A stretch of 64,000 bases of DNA, from assembly GCA_021613535.1 (NCBI GenBank), contig CP075495.1:11780001-11844000 (forward strand), in the 5' to 3' direction. Under the pieces are notes generated by a model, which was given only the letters and a program-made list of their open reading frames with translations, searched no databases and was not told the DNA's origin. Numbering within the stretch: the first letter of the stretch is position 1; each line of letters opens with the position of its first letter. The position numbers were made by a program, and so were the translations under genes. Origin of the DNA: Adineta vaga. Taxonomy: Eukaryota; Rotifera. Below, piece after piece: positions 10,917 through 22,194 of the stretch.

Positions 10917-12537
10917 TCAAATTCTATCTTTTTCCGAGTGAGTACAAGAATTATGTTCATTCGAATATCTTCCATCAAAGTGATTCATTAGTTGATAACA
11001 ATGATTCATTTCAAATTGAAATTGTCCATTGCATATACATTGAGTTGGCTTATCATGTTGTTTAGAACGATCAAATTTGATTGCAAAGTGACAATGAATA
11101 TCTTTGCCATGAGAAATGATGTAGAATGAGAGAGAAATTATTTGTTGTATTCTACCTGATTTGCAGAAAGATTTGAGATAAATCGATTGTTTACTAAATA
11201 AACCATTTGAATACGAAGATGAAATATTTAATATTGGTTCCTTTATCGGAAGAAATCTATCAAATTTTGTGAGAAGTTTAAAAAAACAAGATCATACTTT
11301 ATAACACGAACATTGTCGATTGAATTGAATTGAACAAAATCGTGGTGTAACAAGAAAAAAATCTTTTCCATCATCAACATAACCTTTTGATGATGACATA
11401 ATCGTTTCATTTTGATTATTTCCATGATCAAGACCAAAAACATGTCCAAGTTCATGTAAATAAGCACCAATCAAATAAAACAAAGAATTCACACTAATAA
11501 GAAAAGCAACGTATAATAAGTAATCAAATAGAATGCATTACTTTTGAGTCATGAGATTTTCATAGAATTCATCGAATGAACTTGGTAAATGACGAAAATG
11601 TTCTGGTAAATTTAAAACAATCAAATTTTTAAATGCTATAAATACACAAAAGAAAGAGAGGAAAATCCTTTTTCAAATCTCATAGAAAATATGAACGAAC
11701 TAGAAGCGAATGCTAATGATGGTGAAATAGATGAATTAATGACTAGTTTAATGGATAGATCTTGAGCAAAATCCATAGTATATATCTGCCGATAAATTTC
11801 TTTAAAAATATCATTATCTGTTAATTTCTCTTGAAAATCTTTTCTTAACATTGAAACATGATGAATTTGTTTCTCAATTTGAAATAATAATGAACGTTGA
11901 AAGTCTGTTTGTTTGGAAAGAATTTCATCTAATGTACATCGAACAAGTTTTGTTAAGAAGAAAAATTGTTTACAAAACTGTTCTATATTATTATTTGTAT
12001 CATCACAAAAGGAAATGTAAACAAGTCGAAGACTGATATTGTTATTTGTTTTTGTTGGATAATAGAATAATACAAATGTTAATTCTGATATTGTTGTAGA
12101 TAGATGTATTTGATTTTCACCAGGAATAAGTTCAATATAGATCTTAGAATATAGGGTAAGAATTAATAATGAAAAATAATATGTTTAATTTTCACTTTAA
12201 AGAGTCCTTGAGTAATTGGCCATTGATATTTTTGATTAACTTGAATGAATTCATGATAGATACTATCATATCCAAATAATTGAATAATTGATTGATAAAC
12301 AGTTTGTCCTGCTTGATAGTTTATAATCCAAAGACACATTGAAAATCTAGAGTAAAAAAGACATTTTTCCTATTTTTAAACAATAATACAAATTAATATT
12401 TCTATTCTAAACATTGCCAGATTTTCTTTTTGAATGATAAACGACATATATGAGTGCACAGTAGGCGTGTTCGTAAATAGTTCGATAGAAAAAACAAAAA
12501 CAAAAAAATTATCATCATCCAGCTGAGTTCGATTCAT
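10917..12537 (-). CDS. Putative HExxHxxGxxH zinc metalloprotease, 6 exons
   Basis: Predicted 443 aa. Exons in transcription order: 12537-12413, 12346-12196, 12142-11701, 11635-11542, 11493-11298, 11240-10917; all phases agree. The start at 12537 is the first ATG after an in-frame TGA. Exon 5 carries HELGHVFGLDHG, with three zinc-binding His and the catalytic Glu, followed by the sequence TIMSSS that could supply a metzincin-like Met-turn. The overall plan, with a beta-rich N-terminal part and a single late zinc motif, recalls the YIL108W-type putative peptidase family; I make that family link from memory. There is no signal peptide, so it may be cytosolic. Exon 6 reads through a 57-nt intron just after an otherwise in-frame TGA. 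It adds 107 residues with several Cys (CICNG, NHCYQ, NSCTH). The last exon could end differently. Its start faces the 114-aa gene about 0.8 kb away. Confidence 0.72.
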
Positions 12538-13344
12538 TCGACATTTTCACCTTTGACATAATAAATAACATCGATTTGATCGATATGTTTTATTCTAATT
12601 GAAACCACGCCTTAGAAAATATTCTCTCGTCTATTTTTCTTTGACACTCCTACGTATTCTCTATTGATCAATTATCTTCTATAGGTCTTTACAGAGACCT
12701 ATTGATCATCATTTGAAGAATGTCAAAAGAAAACCTATAGTTATATGTGTTACGCTTAACTTCCTTAGTCAAGTGTTAGCGAAGTCAACATAATATATAA
12801 TGTTATTTTCTTTTCTTTTTTATCTATTTCTTTATCGTTGATGCTATCTGAAAGAAATAGCTCGTTGCTGTTTGATAAGCACGAATATGTACAGTGCAGA
12901 GCAAATGAAATCACGACACCAACACCAACAACAACAACACTAATAAAACTATCAACACAATAGTAGACAATCAACAACTACCGTATAAAAAAAGGAACGA
13001 AGTCGGTAAACAGTTAGACAGGCAAAAGCATAGAATGATAGTACCAGATGAGAAAAATGTCATCCATCATGTCAATCAGCCGATCCCAAGTGGAAATTGA
13101 GATGGGCAAAAGAGAAGAAAAAGGGAAAAAGAAGGAAAGAAGAGACCTTGCTAGACGATGCAAGATATACCTCCAATATTCTCGTTATTCTCTTCTGTAA
13201 GAGAAAGACAATTTCTGTAATCATCTTCGTAATATCATCGTTGTCGTTCGTCGTCGCTTTTTCTTTTATCTCTCATTTGTCTGCTTTCATCTCAACTGCA
13301 CTTTTCTTATTCACTCATATAATCTTTTGTGTGAATTTATATTA
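12538..13344. other. Divergent intergenic region
   Basis: Lies between the start of the minus-strand metalloprotease and the start of the plus-strand 114-aa gene, so it likely holds both promoters and UTRs. An imperfect inverted repeat lies at about 12667-12705 (GATCAAT..ATTGATC outside, TAGGTCT..AGACCTA inside). The part nearest 13344 is pyrimidine-rich. No coding exon was recognised. Confidence 0.4.
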
Positions 13345-13689
13345 ATGGCATCAGCAGGTATAACAACTGATGTCACATCGAATGCTGCCCGAATTGATGT
13401 TGTGTCATTGATTGTTCTTGTATCTTATCCCAAACATTATCGTATATTTGCCGAGAAAGAACTTGTTCATGAAATTCTTCCCAATGCAGCTGATTCAGCA
13501 TTTGTTTGGTTTGGCAATTATTCAGCCGAAAAAGACGAACATCCACTTGTCTATATGGACGTTATTAGCAAAATGATTCGTTTAGGTTATCAAATATCTG
13601 CATCAACTGGTGGTGGTGGAAATCCAGCAATTGGAGATAATATGTCCACTCATACATCACATTATATTTTAATTCGCAAACGAGAATAA
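13345..13689 (+). CDS. Small uncharacterised protein, 114 aa
   Basis: A single-exon frame with composition like the neighbouring genes. The start at 13345 (MASAG) is preferred; an in-frame ATG six codons upstream gives MCEFIL. No family is recognised. The protein looks compact and soluble. A hydrophobic beta-strand-like segment (VVSLIVLVSYP) lies near residues 16-26. A helix-like stretch follows the sequence SYPKHYRIF, and near the C-terminus there is a Gly-rich turn (STGGGGN) followed by a beta strand HYILIRK. No signal peptide, transmembrane segment or Cys pattern was seen. The last third loosely resembles small ferredoxin-like regulators such as GFRP, but that is too weak to use as a call. 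Confidence 0.6.
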   Translation: MASAGITTDVTSNAARIDVVSLIVLVSYPKHYRIFAEKELVHEILPNAADSAFVWFGNYSAEKDEHPLVYMDVISKMIRLGYQISASTGGGGNPAIGDNMSTHTSHYILIRKRE

Positions 13690-16600
13690 CTGATTATTGA
13701 TAAAAACAAAATGGTGTTTGATTAATAGAAACATTTCTTTTTTTTTCCTAGAATGTATTCGTTTTTCTTTAACTCATCTTCTGCATCTTATTTTTCTTAT
13801 TTCAATTAAAAGATTTTTCTAGTATATCCATAATATCTTCACTATTATTAATTTATTTCTCATATCTTTTCTTCTACGAATATGTCTTAACACTCGGCTA
13901 TATTCATTTGTCATTTTTCTATTTGTTATGTGAGGAAAAAAAGAAAAATGAGAGACCATATGATACTCATCAAACTATTCGAGCAACATCTGTGTGATAT
14001 GGAGATAGTGAGAAGAACTTACACAACAGGAATAAGATAATAGACAACCTTGGATGATTGGAAGAGATCATAGTGATCAAAAATAAAATCGATAATGAAC
14101 TTGGAAATAATCCATTCAAGCTATTTATTGATCAAAAATTAAGCTCTACACTTGCTGTGAACTAATTGATGTATATATATATTAGAATCAGTATGCGTGT
14201 AATTTACGATTAATTAATAAAATATTTCTATTGATAGTCTTACGTAAAACTATAGGTCTTCTTTTATCGAGATATTTCTAAGAAATATGAGCACTTAATG
14301 AATGTGTATATACTGTACTATCTTTAAGAAACGCCTTTCATTGATTATTCTGTTCTGTGCTACTTAACACAATTATGACAACTCGAAGATGTGTACTTTA
14401 CTTTTAACTATGTAAGGAAAATATATACTGTCAGAATCTTCAATAGTATAATATTACCTTCTGATACTTGAAAGTATTCAACTAATTAACTTATTTCATA
14501 AAATTTAACTATAATCATATCATATTGCCGTACGTGTATCGTTTGATGATTCATAGTACTTATCTATTCCATTATGTGAAATATAAATATATCTGTTATT
14601 CGCTAACGTTACACTCAAGTCCAATGTAATTTTCTACATTTCTTCTGATAGATGGTGACTGTTATTTGATACGGAAATTTTCGATTGATAATGTTAGATG
14701 ACAGTAGTTATCAGAACGAAACATTTCTTGATTAGAAAAATTTTGACAAACTATATAAACATGTCAATTGATATCTGACAATTTCTATAATGTTATCAGA
14801 TAATGATATGTTAACGCAAGAAAACAATATCATCAAGATACTGGACTATTCAAATCAATAGCATCGATGGTTTTTCTATACTAAATCATGAGATTTTTAG
14901 TAATAAATATCGGTAAAATTCTACAATGTTGTTTGTATTATTAATTGAGAAGAAAAAACAAAGACAATTTATATTTAGAATTATTGGATTTGTGCTTAAA
15001 ATAAACGGATTGAATTCTATCCTACACGCGAGCGTGGGAGATACAAAATACAATCTAATGGCATCAAAATAGTCGATCTTGGTTCGTGAATATTTATTTT
15101 ATTACTACAATTAGATTTCATATGAACTTGTATACCCATTGAGATAGAAAAACATTGTCGTTTTGCGATAAATTGCACATCGAATACAAAGATCATTATT
15201 AGGCAAATGTTTATCGAAATTCTTAACATATAATCTTTTAGAAATAAATGGTTTAGACTATTGTATATGATCACAACAGACAGTTGTCGTTCATTATAAC
15301 AAACTTTGACATCTAATTGATACTTTTTGAGAAGATGTAATTGTTTCTTTATTATACTCAGTTTTAATGGAAATATCTTCATCTACTTTTTTCTTTCGTA
15401 CTCGACGAACATGAAATAAAAGTAATAAATTATTTTTCTTGTGAAATCTAACCTAATGATACTCTTCTTTCAGAAAAAACGTTTCAATGCACTCTTTATT
15501 GAATGACTATAGGCAAATATCTTGTTGATGGTCGTAGCCGTTTGTTGAATCATTCTCTTTTTTTTCTTCTGTTGGTTGTTTTTAGTCAATTGATTCTTGT
15601 AGAAATCTCTTCTTCTTATTCAATCTTCGATAGATAATCAGATATTAATTATTGATAAGTTTGAATATAAATCGTAATGTTTCCGATTTCTACTATAGAA
15701 AATATTATTAAATATTCACTAATGTATGTAATTGAATTTCTTCTTTTTCATTTATACTTATGATTCTTCACATTTAATTTCAATGGTTCGAAAAGGAAAA
15801 GGATTTTTTTTCTTTTATATTTTATTCATTGTCTATAATGACATGCTGATATTATTAGGATAATTTGACTTGATAGTTTTTTGCATAGAGAAAAAATCTT
15901 CACCGAATCTTACAAATGATTACTGAGTAAGCAAGAGAGTACTGTCGACACAGACAAAGTAAACACACTACACGAATTGACATGTTCATTAGATACAACA
16001 GAATGATAGTCCGTAGAGAAATGTTCATCCCATGAAAATAGATCATTAGTTAGATAAATATATCGATAGATTTATGTAGTGCAATAAACGCTGAATAGAA
16101 TCTTAATTTTTTGTGAACTAAAAGTTATATTGATTATATTCGAAATTGATTTATTGAAACTATCGAATGACTGCTCAAGGTTAAATGAACAAAATCATTA
16201 TTCATTATTGTATAAAAAATGAGAACTAAGTTTTTTTTATTAATATCATAGTAAAATCAGTTCTTACGTAGTAATCATATGTATATATCTGCATAGCATT
16301 GTAACAGAAATAGATATTTTCATAAGTCGATTCTTAAGTAAGATTATTTTGAATAAATAAGCACGCATATTCTTGATTGTCTGATAGATGAAACTTAGTT
16401 TTCTAAGTACGTAGAGATTCATATTTGAATATCATTAATTATGCCCGACATAATGACCTTTCGTACGAGTTGTTTTCCGAACTCTTGAATGAAAATTTAT
16501 TTGATTAGACATATATAAATATATGTCTACGAACAAGATTTTGTTTGTTTTTTTTTCTTCCCCGATATTTTCGTTTGAAAAAGAGTAATGTTGGTGATTT

Positions 16601-17421
16601 GAGTCAGTTAAGATGATGATAAATGAATATTATTATATTTCCTGTTTCTGTCGTTATTCTATGAAAAGAAAGCTAACTGATCAAAATAAACAAAAAAAAC
16701 GACGTAGTTTAAAGAACATCGAATGAATCCGCTACAAATTTTCTTTCTTCAGATAAGAGAAATAGAGCGAGCGAATGAAAGATTCTAAGATAGTCGTTCT
16801 CTCTCTCTCACCAAAGACATTCATCCTATCTCGTTCATTTCTGCACGCAATTAGATGAAAAACTCAATTGTGTTTGTCTATGATGTTCAAATGTGAAAAA
16901 TGATGGATACATGAATAAAAAAAAGCGAAAGAACATGAGACAATGACATTCAGCTTCGTTGACAATCACGATGAAAGAAAGAAAGAGACGAGAAAGAGAA
17001 GACCACAGGCGAATAGACTAAGAAATTCTAACAAAATTAATATATATATATATACTCATAAGACAATGAGAGTATACATCGAAGAAAGCGAGGAAAAGAA
17101 TACAAAGTGCGCAACGAGAAAACAAAATGTTTCCGACTTGCGTGTTCTCACTAGTTTATTTAAATAAAATATAAATTTACTTCAAATAACGAAACAATTT
17201 TGTTTACATTTTAGTTCAATTGTTCATTGGAGAAAAATATTCAACTAAGTTTGTAAAATTTGTCTTTTTCTTCTTAATTTTTTCTACCATCGATTGTAGT
17301 TTTTCACTTCCATCTATATAATTGTTGATTTAGAATCGTTACTCAACGCCATTGAATCATTTTAGATTTGATAACATTTTATTTGCCCATATTTTAACTT
17401 CCGTATTTCTCCAGCATAGAC
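13690..17421. other. 3.7-kb gene-poor stretch
   Basis: Very AT-rich with dense stops in all frames. A 121-codon minus-strand frame at 15017-15382 shows no recognisable domain or splice support. A perfect 10-bp inverted repeat with a 2-base loop is at 16507-16528, and a (TA)n run is near 17040-17054. Sequence before 17422 should include the upstream region of the peptide gene. No RNA gene or mobile element could be recognised. Confidence 0.4.
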
Positions 17422-17814
17422 ATGAAACCGGTGCTGTCGGTCTTATTTATCTTTTTACTTATCATTGGTAAGTTTTCGTAATACATAACATTATTCAATT
17501 TGAATCTGTTATATGAGTTTTCTGGATGATTAAATTTCTTATCGTTTTACACTATTTACTTATTAGTTGTAGTTCATCATGCCGAAGCATCCATCAATCA
17601 TTTGAATAAACGTTATTATGATACATGGAATTCGAATGACAATGATTTGAACAACAATAGATATGATGATTCAATGAAAATCTTTCCTTTCCGTGCAAAA
17701 AGTACCAAAAAAGAAGATCCATGTGCCAATAAACCTTTGTGGTATTTAAAATATCAAGCACGTCTTGGTAAATTATCACCATTCTATGATTGTCTTAGTA
17801 TACATGGTTTATAA
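17422..17814 (+). CDS. Small secreted protein, candidate neuropeptide or peptide-hormone precursor, 2 exons
   Basis: Predicted 97 aa. Exons 17422-17467 and 17567-17814 (phase 1 junction). The N-terminus is a strong signal peptide (about residues 1-24: MKPVLSVLFIFLLII then VVVHHAEA). Soon after comes a dibasic NKR site, then an Asn/Asp-rich spacer. Further basic pairs (STKKEDP) precede a C-terminal segment with exactly two cysteines about 24 residues apart (DPC...YDCLSIHGL). Signal peptide, dibasic sites and a conserved-looking two-Cys tail are the layout of a prohormone, but I do not recognise the peptide family, and a small secreted effector or structural peptide is possible. A pyrimidine-AG (TTTCTCCAG) eight bases before the ATG could be a trans-splice or 5'-UTR intron acceptor. 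The gene is convergent with CEP89. Confidence 0.65.
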
Positions 17815-18179
17815 AATCCTGAACTTGACAATAGCATGAAAAAGAGACAAATTGTATTATTTATTTTTCTTTCTTTTTTTTCGACTTAAAAACTAATACA
17901 CGCAAAAAAAAAGAGAAGAAGATAATGATGATATCCGAAAAAAGAAGATATGCATTCTTCAAATAAATATTCGTTAAACAAGAAAGAAAAGAGCATAAAA
18001 ATAGATATAGATTTATTCTTCTGTTATATATCCCTTGAAATAAAAATAGAATCAAATCAAAATACATCACAACTATAGAACAAAAACACATTAAGACATC
18101 TGTAAATCACCAGAATCACTGTTTAATTAAGTTGTGCTATCACAGAACTATCATACATTGAGAGATACTTTTATAACAA
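17815..18179. other. Convergent 3' region between the peptide gene and CEP89
   Basis: A 365-base AT-rich gap between two stop codons, expected to contain both 3' UTRs. No coding frame was recognised. Confidence 0.4.
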
Positions 18180-21100
18180 CTAACTTGTAACACGCATATC
18201 GAGTAATTGTTCACGAATGCGTATACTATCTGCATTAGTTGCTTGCCAGATAGTTTCAAGATCAATTTCAAGTTTTCTATAGTGAGAAAAAAACAAAAAA
18301 ATTGAAAGATCATTAAATTAATGACTAAAAGGTTCATTTTAACTAACCGTTTTTCAGAATGTAGATCATCAACAAGTGCTTGCTTTTCATTTAATAAACT
18401 AGCAAGTTGTTGAATACGTTGTTCATGTTCCAAACAACGTAATTTCAAATTATCATGTTGCTGTTTTAATCTAATTGAAAAACAAAAGAAAGGTTTTTAT
18501 ATGATTCTCTTCATCTAATTGAAATTTTCTTCTCCTTCTTACTGTTCGTGAACTTCATTTGTACGTTCTTTAGTTTTACTCTTATAATTCTCAAGACGTT
18601 CTTCAAGATGAGTTAGTTTATCTCCTTCGTTGTTTAATCGCATTTGAGTTTTATTTAATTCATCTTCTTTTACTTTGGCCTATAAATAGAAATAACGTTA
18701 TGCTTGATTTACAAAAAGAAAAAGACGGAAATCTTCAAAAATACCAATGTTAAATAAGTATCACGTTCAATTCTTGTTTGTTCTAAATCTTCAGCTGTTT
18801 TTTCTAATATTGTTGTTATTCGTTGCTCTTTTACTTGTTCTAAGTCAAGTTTTTTCTCATATGTTTGTACACGTAATTGTAATTTTTTATTTAATTTTTT
18901 CAGGATTTTTATTTCACCTTTTAATCGTTCAACATCACTACGATTTTCTGTCAATTTTAAATGAGAAACTCGTTTTGCTGCTTCAGCATCCTACGAATGA
19001 AATTGTCAGATTCACTTGAATAACTTAAATATACATACTTGAACTCGACGAAGAAGTAATTGCATTTCCTGAGCATGTTTTTCACTTAATTCATCTAAAA
19101 TTATGATAAAACTTTGTCTTAAATGAAGTGAGGAAAAGGAAGCCATCCATACAGTACCTGTCAGTCGCTTCATTTCGCTAATTTCTTGCATATGTTCTTG
19201 AACATGAATACGATGAGTATTATCAAGCATTAATTGATCATATTTTCGTCTTAAATCTTCATTTCGTAAACGAATTGTTTCAAGTATTTGATCACTTTCC
19301 GTTTTTTCACTTTCAACCATTAATAGACGTCGTGTTAAATTTGATACTAAATTTACATAAAACTTTTGCTTTTCGTAGTTCTAAATAACGAAATGAATAC
19401 CTTCTTGAATTTGCGTTTTTTGTACATCAGTTAAACGATTTGTTTGTAAATTAAGTTGTTCTTGAAGGACTTTATTTTCTTCTAAGACAAGATATGCTTG
19501 TCGTTTGATATGTTCACTAAGATTGATAAGAGCAAATGTCATGAAATTTAAACAAGTAGAAGATATATTTACATATCGGATAGTTGGTTATCATTATTTC
19601 CAGGTGTTATTGATGATCGAGAAAGTCGTTCATGTAATGAAAGATTTTCATTGGATATTAATTTTACTTGCTCATGAAGTTCATTCAATTGAGTCTGTCA
19701 AAAAACGAAACATAAATAATAACAGAAATTTTTGAAAAAATGAATCGATTACTTGAAATTTTTTGATCAATTCATCTTTTTGAAAAAGTTTTTCATCATA
19801 ACAAACAAAAAGTGGTGCGAGAAATTTTTGATTGAGCTAGAACAAAAGAAAACAAAAAATTGTATAGAAGAATAAATACGACATTAGGGATATTCTTACA
19901 AGCCAAATCGGTGATGGTCCTTTCATTGGCAAACCTTGCACTTCATGTTGTCGCTAATAACATAAGAAAATAATTGACAATAATAAAACTTTCAAAGGAC
20001 AGGAATGAGATGCAAATTGAATATTAACGTTCGCAAAATTCGATTATGTAAATAACACTGTCTGCTAAGTGAAAAGGATGAACGAGACTTTGGTTCAATT
20101 CGAAAGGTGGTAGTAACTGTTCAAAACGACAGTTTGTATACAATGAACGATTTTATAAACTTCAAGTCGTATCAAAGATTCACTATCGTTTTCTTTTAGT
20201 TCAAAAGTAAATTTCAATGATGTAATCTTTAGAAAGAAACGAAGGTATTGAATCATTTCTATTCTTTTACTCTCGTAATCAAATATATCTCGTTGGTGAA
20301 GAATGATTTTTATTCTGTCAATATTCTATGTATAATACATACATGCATTTCTTTCTTTAATGATTTTGGTGGATGTGTTGCTTGATAATCACTTGCAGCA
20401 GAAGTTAATCGATGTACATAATCTTTAAGAAAATGATTTTCATTTTTTAATTCTCGTAAATTGGATTGATTTTGACCTAGATGAAAATGTTACCTATGAT
20501 CTTTTCTTTTCTTTTGTTAAAGACAAACTTTGTGTATAACGATCTTTCATTACACTCAATTCATTTTGTAATTGATCGCAGCGATGTTGTAATGTGCTAT
20601 TTAAATCTTCTAAACCTTTTGTTTGATCTATATAAGGAAAGAAAAAATAAATTTGAAATGAAAAAGAAAAACATTTTACCACGTCCAGATTGTTTTAATA
20701 TATCGGCTATTTCTTGCTGTGAAAGTTTTTGAGATGTTTGTAATCGTTCAAGTAATTCTTCATATTGTCTTTGAAGATTCTAGATTGATTTGATTCGATT
20801 AAACAAATGTAATTCAAAAGAAATGTTCGATTTACTTGATTATTTGAACGAAGTTGTTGAACTTCATTGTTTAATAAATGATTACGACTCTCAAGGTCAT
20901 TTAAATTTTGTTGATAGTCTTCTGAAGAGGGAAGAACTATTGAATTAAGAAAACAAAAAAGAAAAATAGCGACCGTATTCAAGGTAGAAATTAAAATTTT
21001 ACCTATTTGATTTAATATTGGTTTTTTGATTGCATCAAGTACAGTTGTCGAATCTTCAGATTCTGATGATCTTGATACATCATACTTTTCATGAACAACT

Positions 21101-22194
21101 GGTTCTTTAAATGACACTGATCTTGCACTACCTGCAACTGTAGTTGCATCATTAAGAGATGAATGTGCAGTTGTTGTCGATTTTGATTCACCACCAAAAC
21201 CCTTAGGAAAGATTAGTAAATTAGTAAAAGGATATCGTGTATGTGTATTTTCTGATGTTATTTACTTCAGGTCTTGTATCACTTCTGCCTGATGTTGGAC
21301 CTGCTTGACTTTGAACAGGATTAAAAACTAACGGAGAAACTCGTTGACGTGGAGAAGGAACTGTTGTTCGTTTAGACGATTTTTCCTAGTTGGAGATGAA
21401 AAGTTAAGTTTTTGGTTAAGGCTATCTTAAAAGAAAAACATACATCAATCGATCGCGATAATTCAGCAGTAAGAGCTTGTTTAGGATCTAAATATTCTGT
21501 AGAATCTGAAGCTATATAAGAGAAAGAAGAAAATTTTTCTTTATAAACTTTTATTTCAAGGACATTACTTTCATTGTCAACAGGACGATTAGTAAGTCGT
21601 TTTTCAGTATTCGATAATGCTGGTGATTGCGATGTAATCTAGAACATGCAACTTCTCATAAAATATCTTTTTACAAATCTAACTGTTGTTTCATACATTG
21701 TTCTTAACAGATTGACGTGAGGATTCACGGTGTCTTCGTCGTTGTTCTTCGTCTTCATCACTATTTAAAAAGAAAAATTTCTAATTATATCAACCGAAAA
21801 AAAGAATGAATATAAATACCTATCTTCTTCATCTGAACTAGGATCCATTCGTCCGACACTTGATTTTTGTATAGAACGTGCAGAATCATCATGTTGCTGA
21901 GAATTCAGATTTGGTAATGATAATGATTTCGGAAAAAGTAATTGATCAGTAGAAGAAGCACGTAAAAGACTCGGAACCATAGGACCCCATTCTTCATTTG
22001 CACGAACTTTTTGTCGAGGAAACTTTTGTGCAATAGATGGTACAGCAACAATACTTGCCGAGGGTATGATTGCCGAAGCAATAAGACTATATAGTTGCTA
22101 TGAATAAGATTTCAAGAAAAATTCTTTTCAATCGAATTTCGAAGTATTTACTAATACTTACGGGCCTTGTCTTCTTACTACCTTTTGTTTTCAT
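18180..22194 (-). CDS. CEP89: Centrosomal protein CEP89 (CCDC123) orthologue, 21 exons
   Basis: Predicted 824 aa (human about 783). Exons in transcription order: 22194-22162, 22097-21820, 21760-21697, 21638-21569, 21511-21444, 21385-21266, 21201-21003, 20921-20836, 20779-20680, 20627-20529, 20476-20343, 19953-19900, 19836-19753, 19694-19573, 19516-19401, 19346-19158, 19094-19039, 18990-18745, 18679-18543, 18470-18348, 18276-18180; the total is a whole number of codons. The first third is Ser/Glu-rich and disordered; the rest is coiled coil. Diagnostic CEP89 blocks are GLPMKGPSPIWLL..KFLAPL, LVLEENKVLQEQL and, near the end, LEIDLETIWQATN..RIREQLL. CEP89 is a distal-appendage protein of the mother centriole, needed for ciliogenesis in vertebrates. 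Exon 10 uses a GTTTGT donor; the intron before exon 12 is 389 nt, far longer than the others. Exon 8 has two in-frame acceptors 15 nt apart. Confidence 0.92.

Noticed and set aside
10697-11065. 122-codon plus-strand frame
   Set aside because: It is antisense to the last exon of the minus-strand metalloprotease, has no recognisable domain, and the minus-strand reading fits splice phases and has Cys-rich coding character.
15017-15382. 121-codon minus-strand frame in the gene-poor stretch
   Set aside because: No domain, signal peptide or splice partner, and AT-driven composition; likely chance.
16507-16528. Perfect palindrome AGACATATAT/ATATATGTCT
   Set aside because: Short and AT-rich; expected by chance at this base composition, with no other sign of function.
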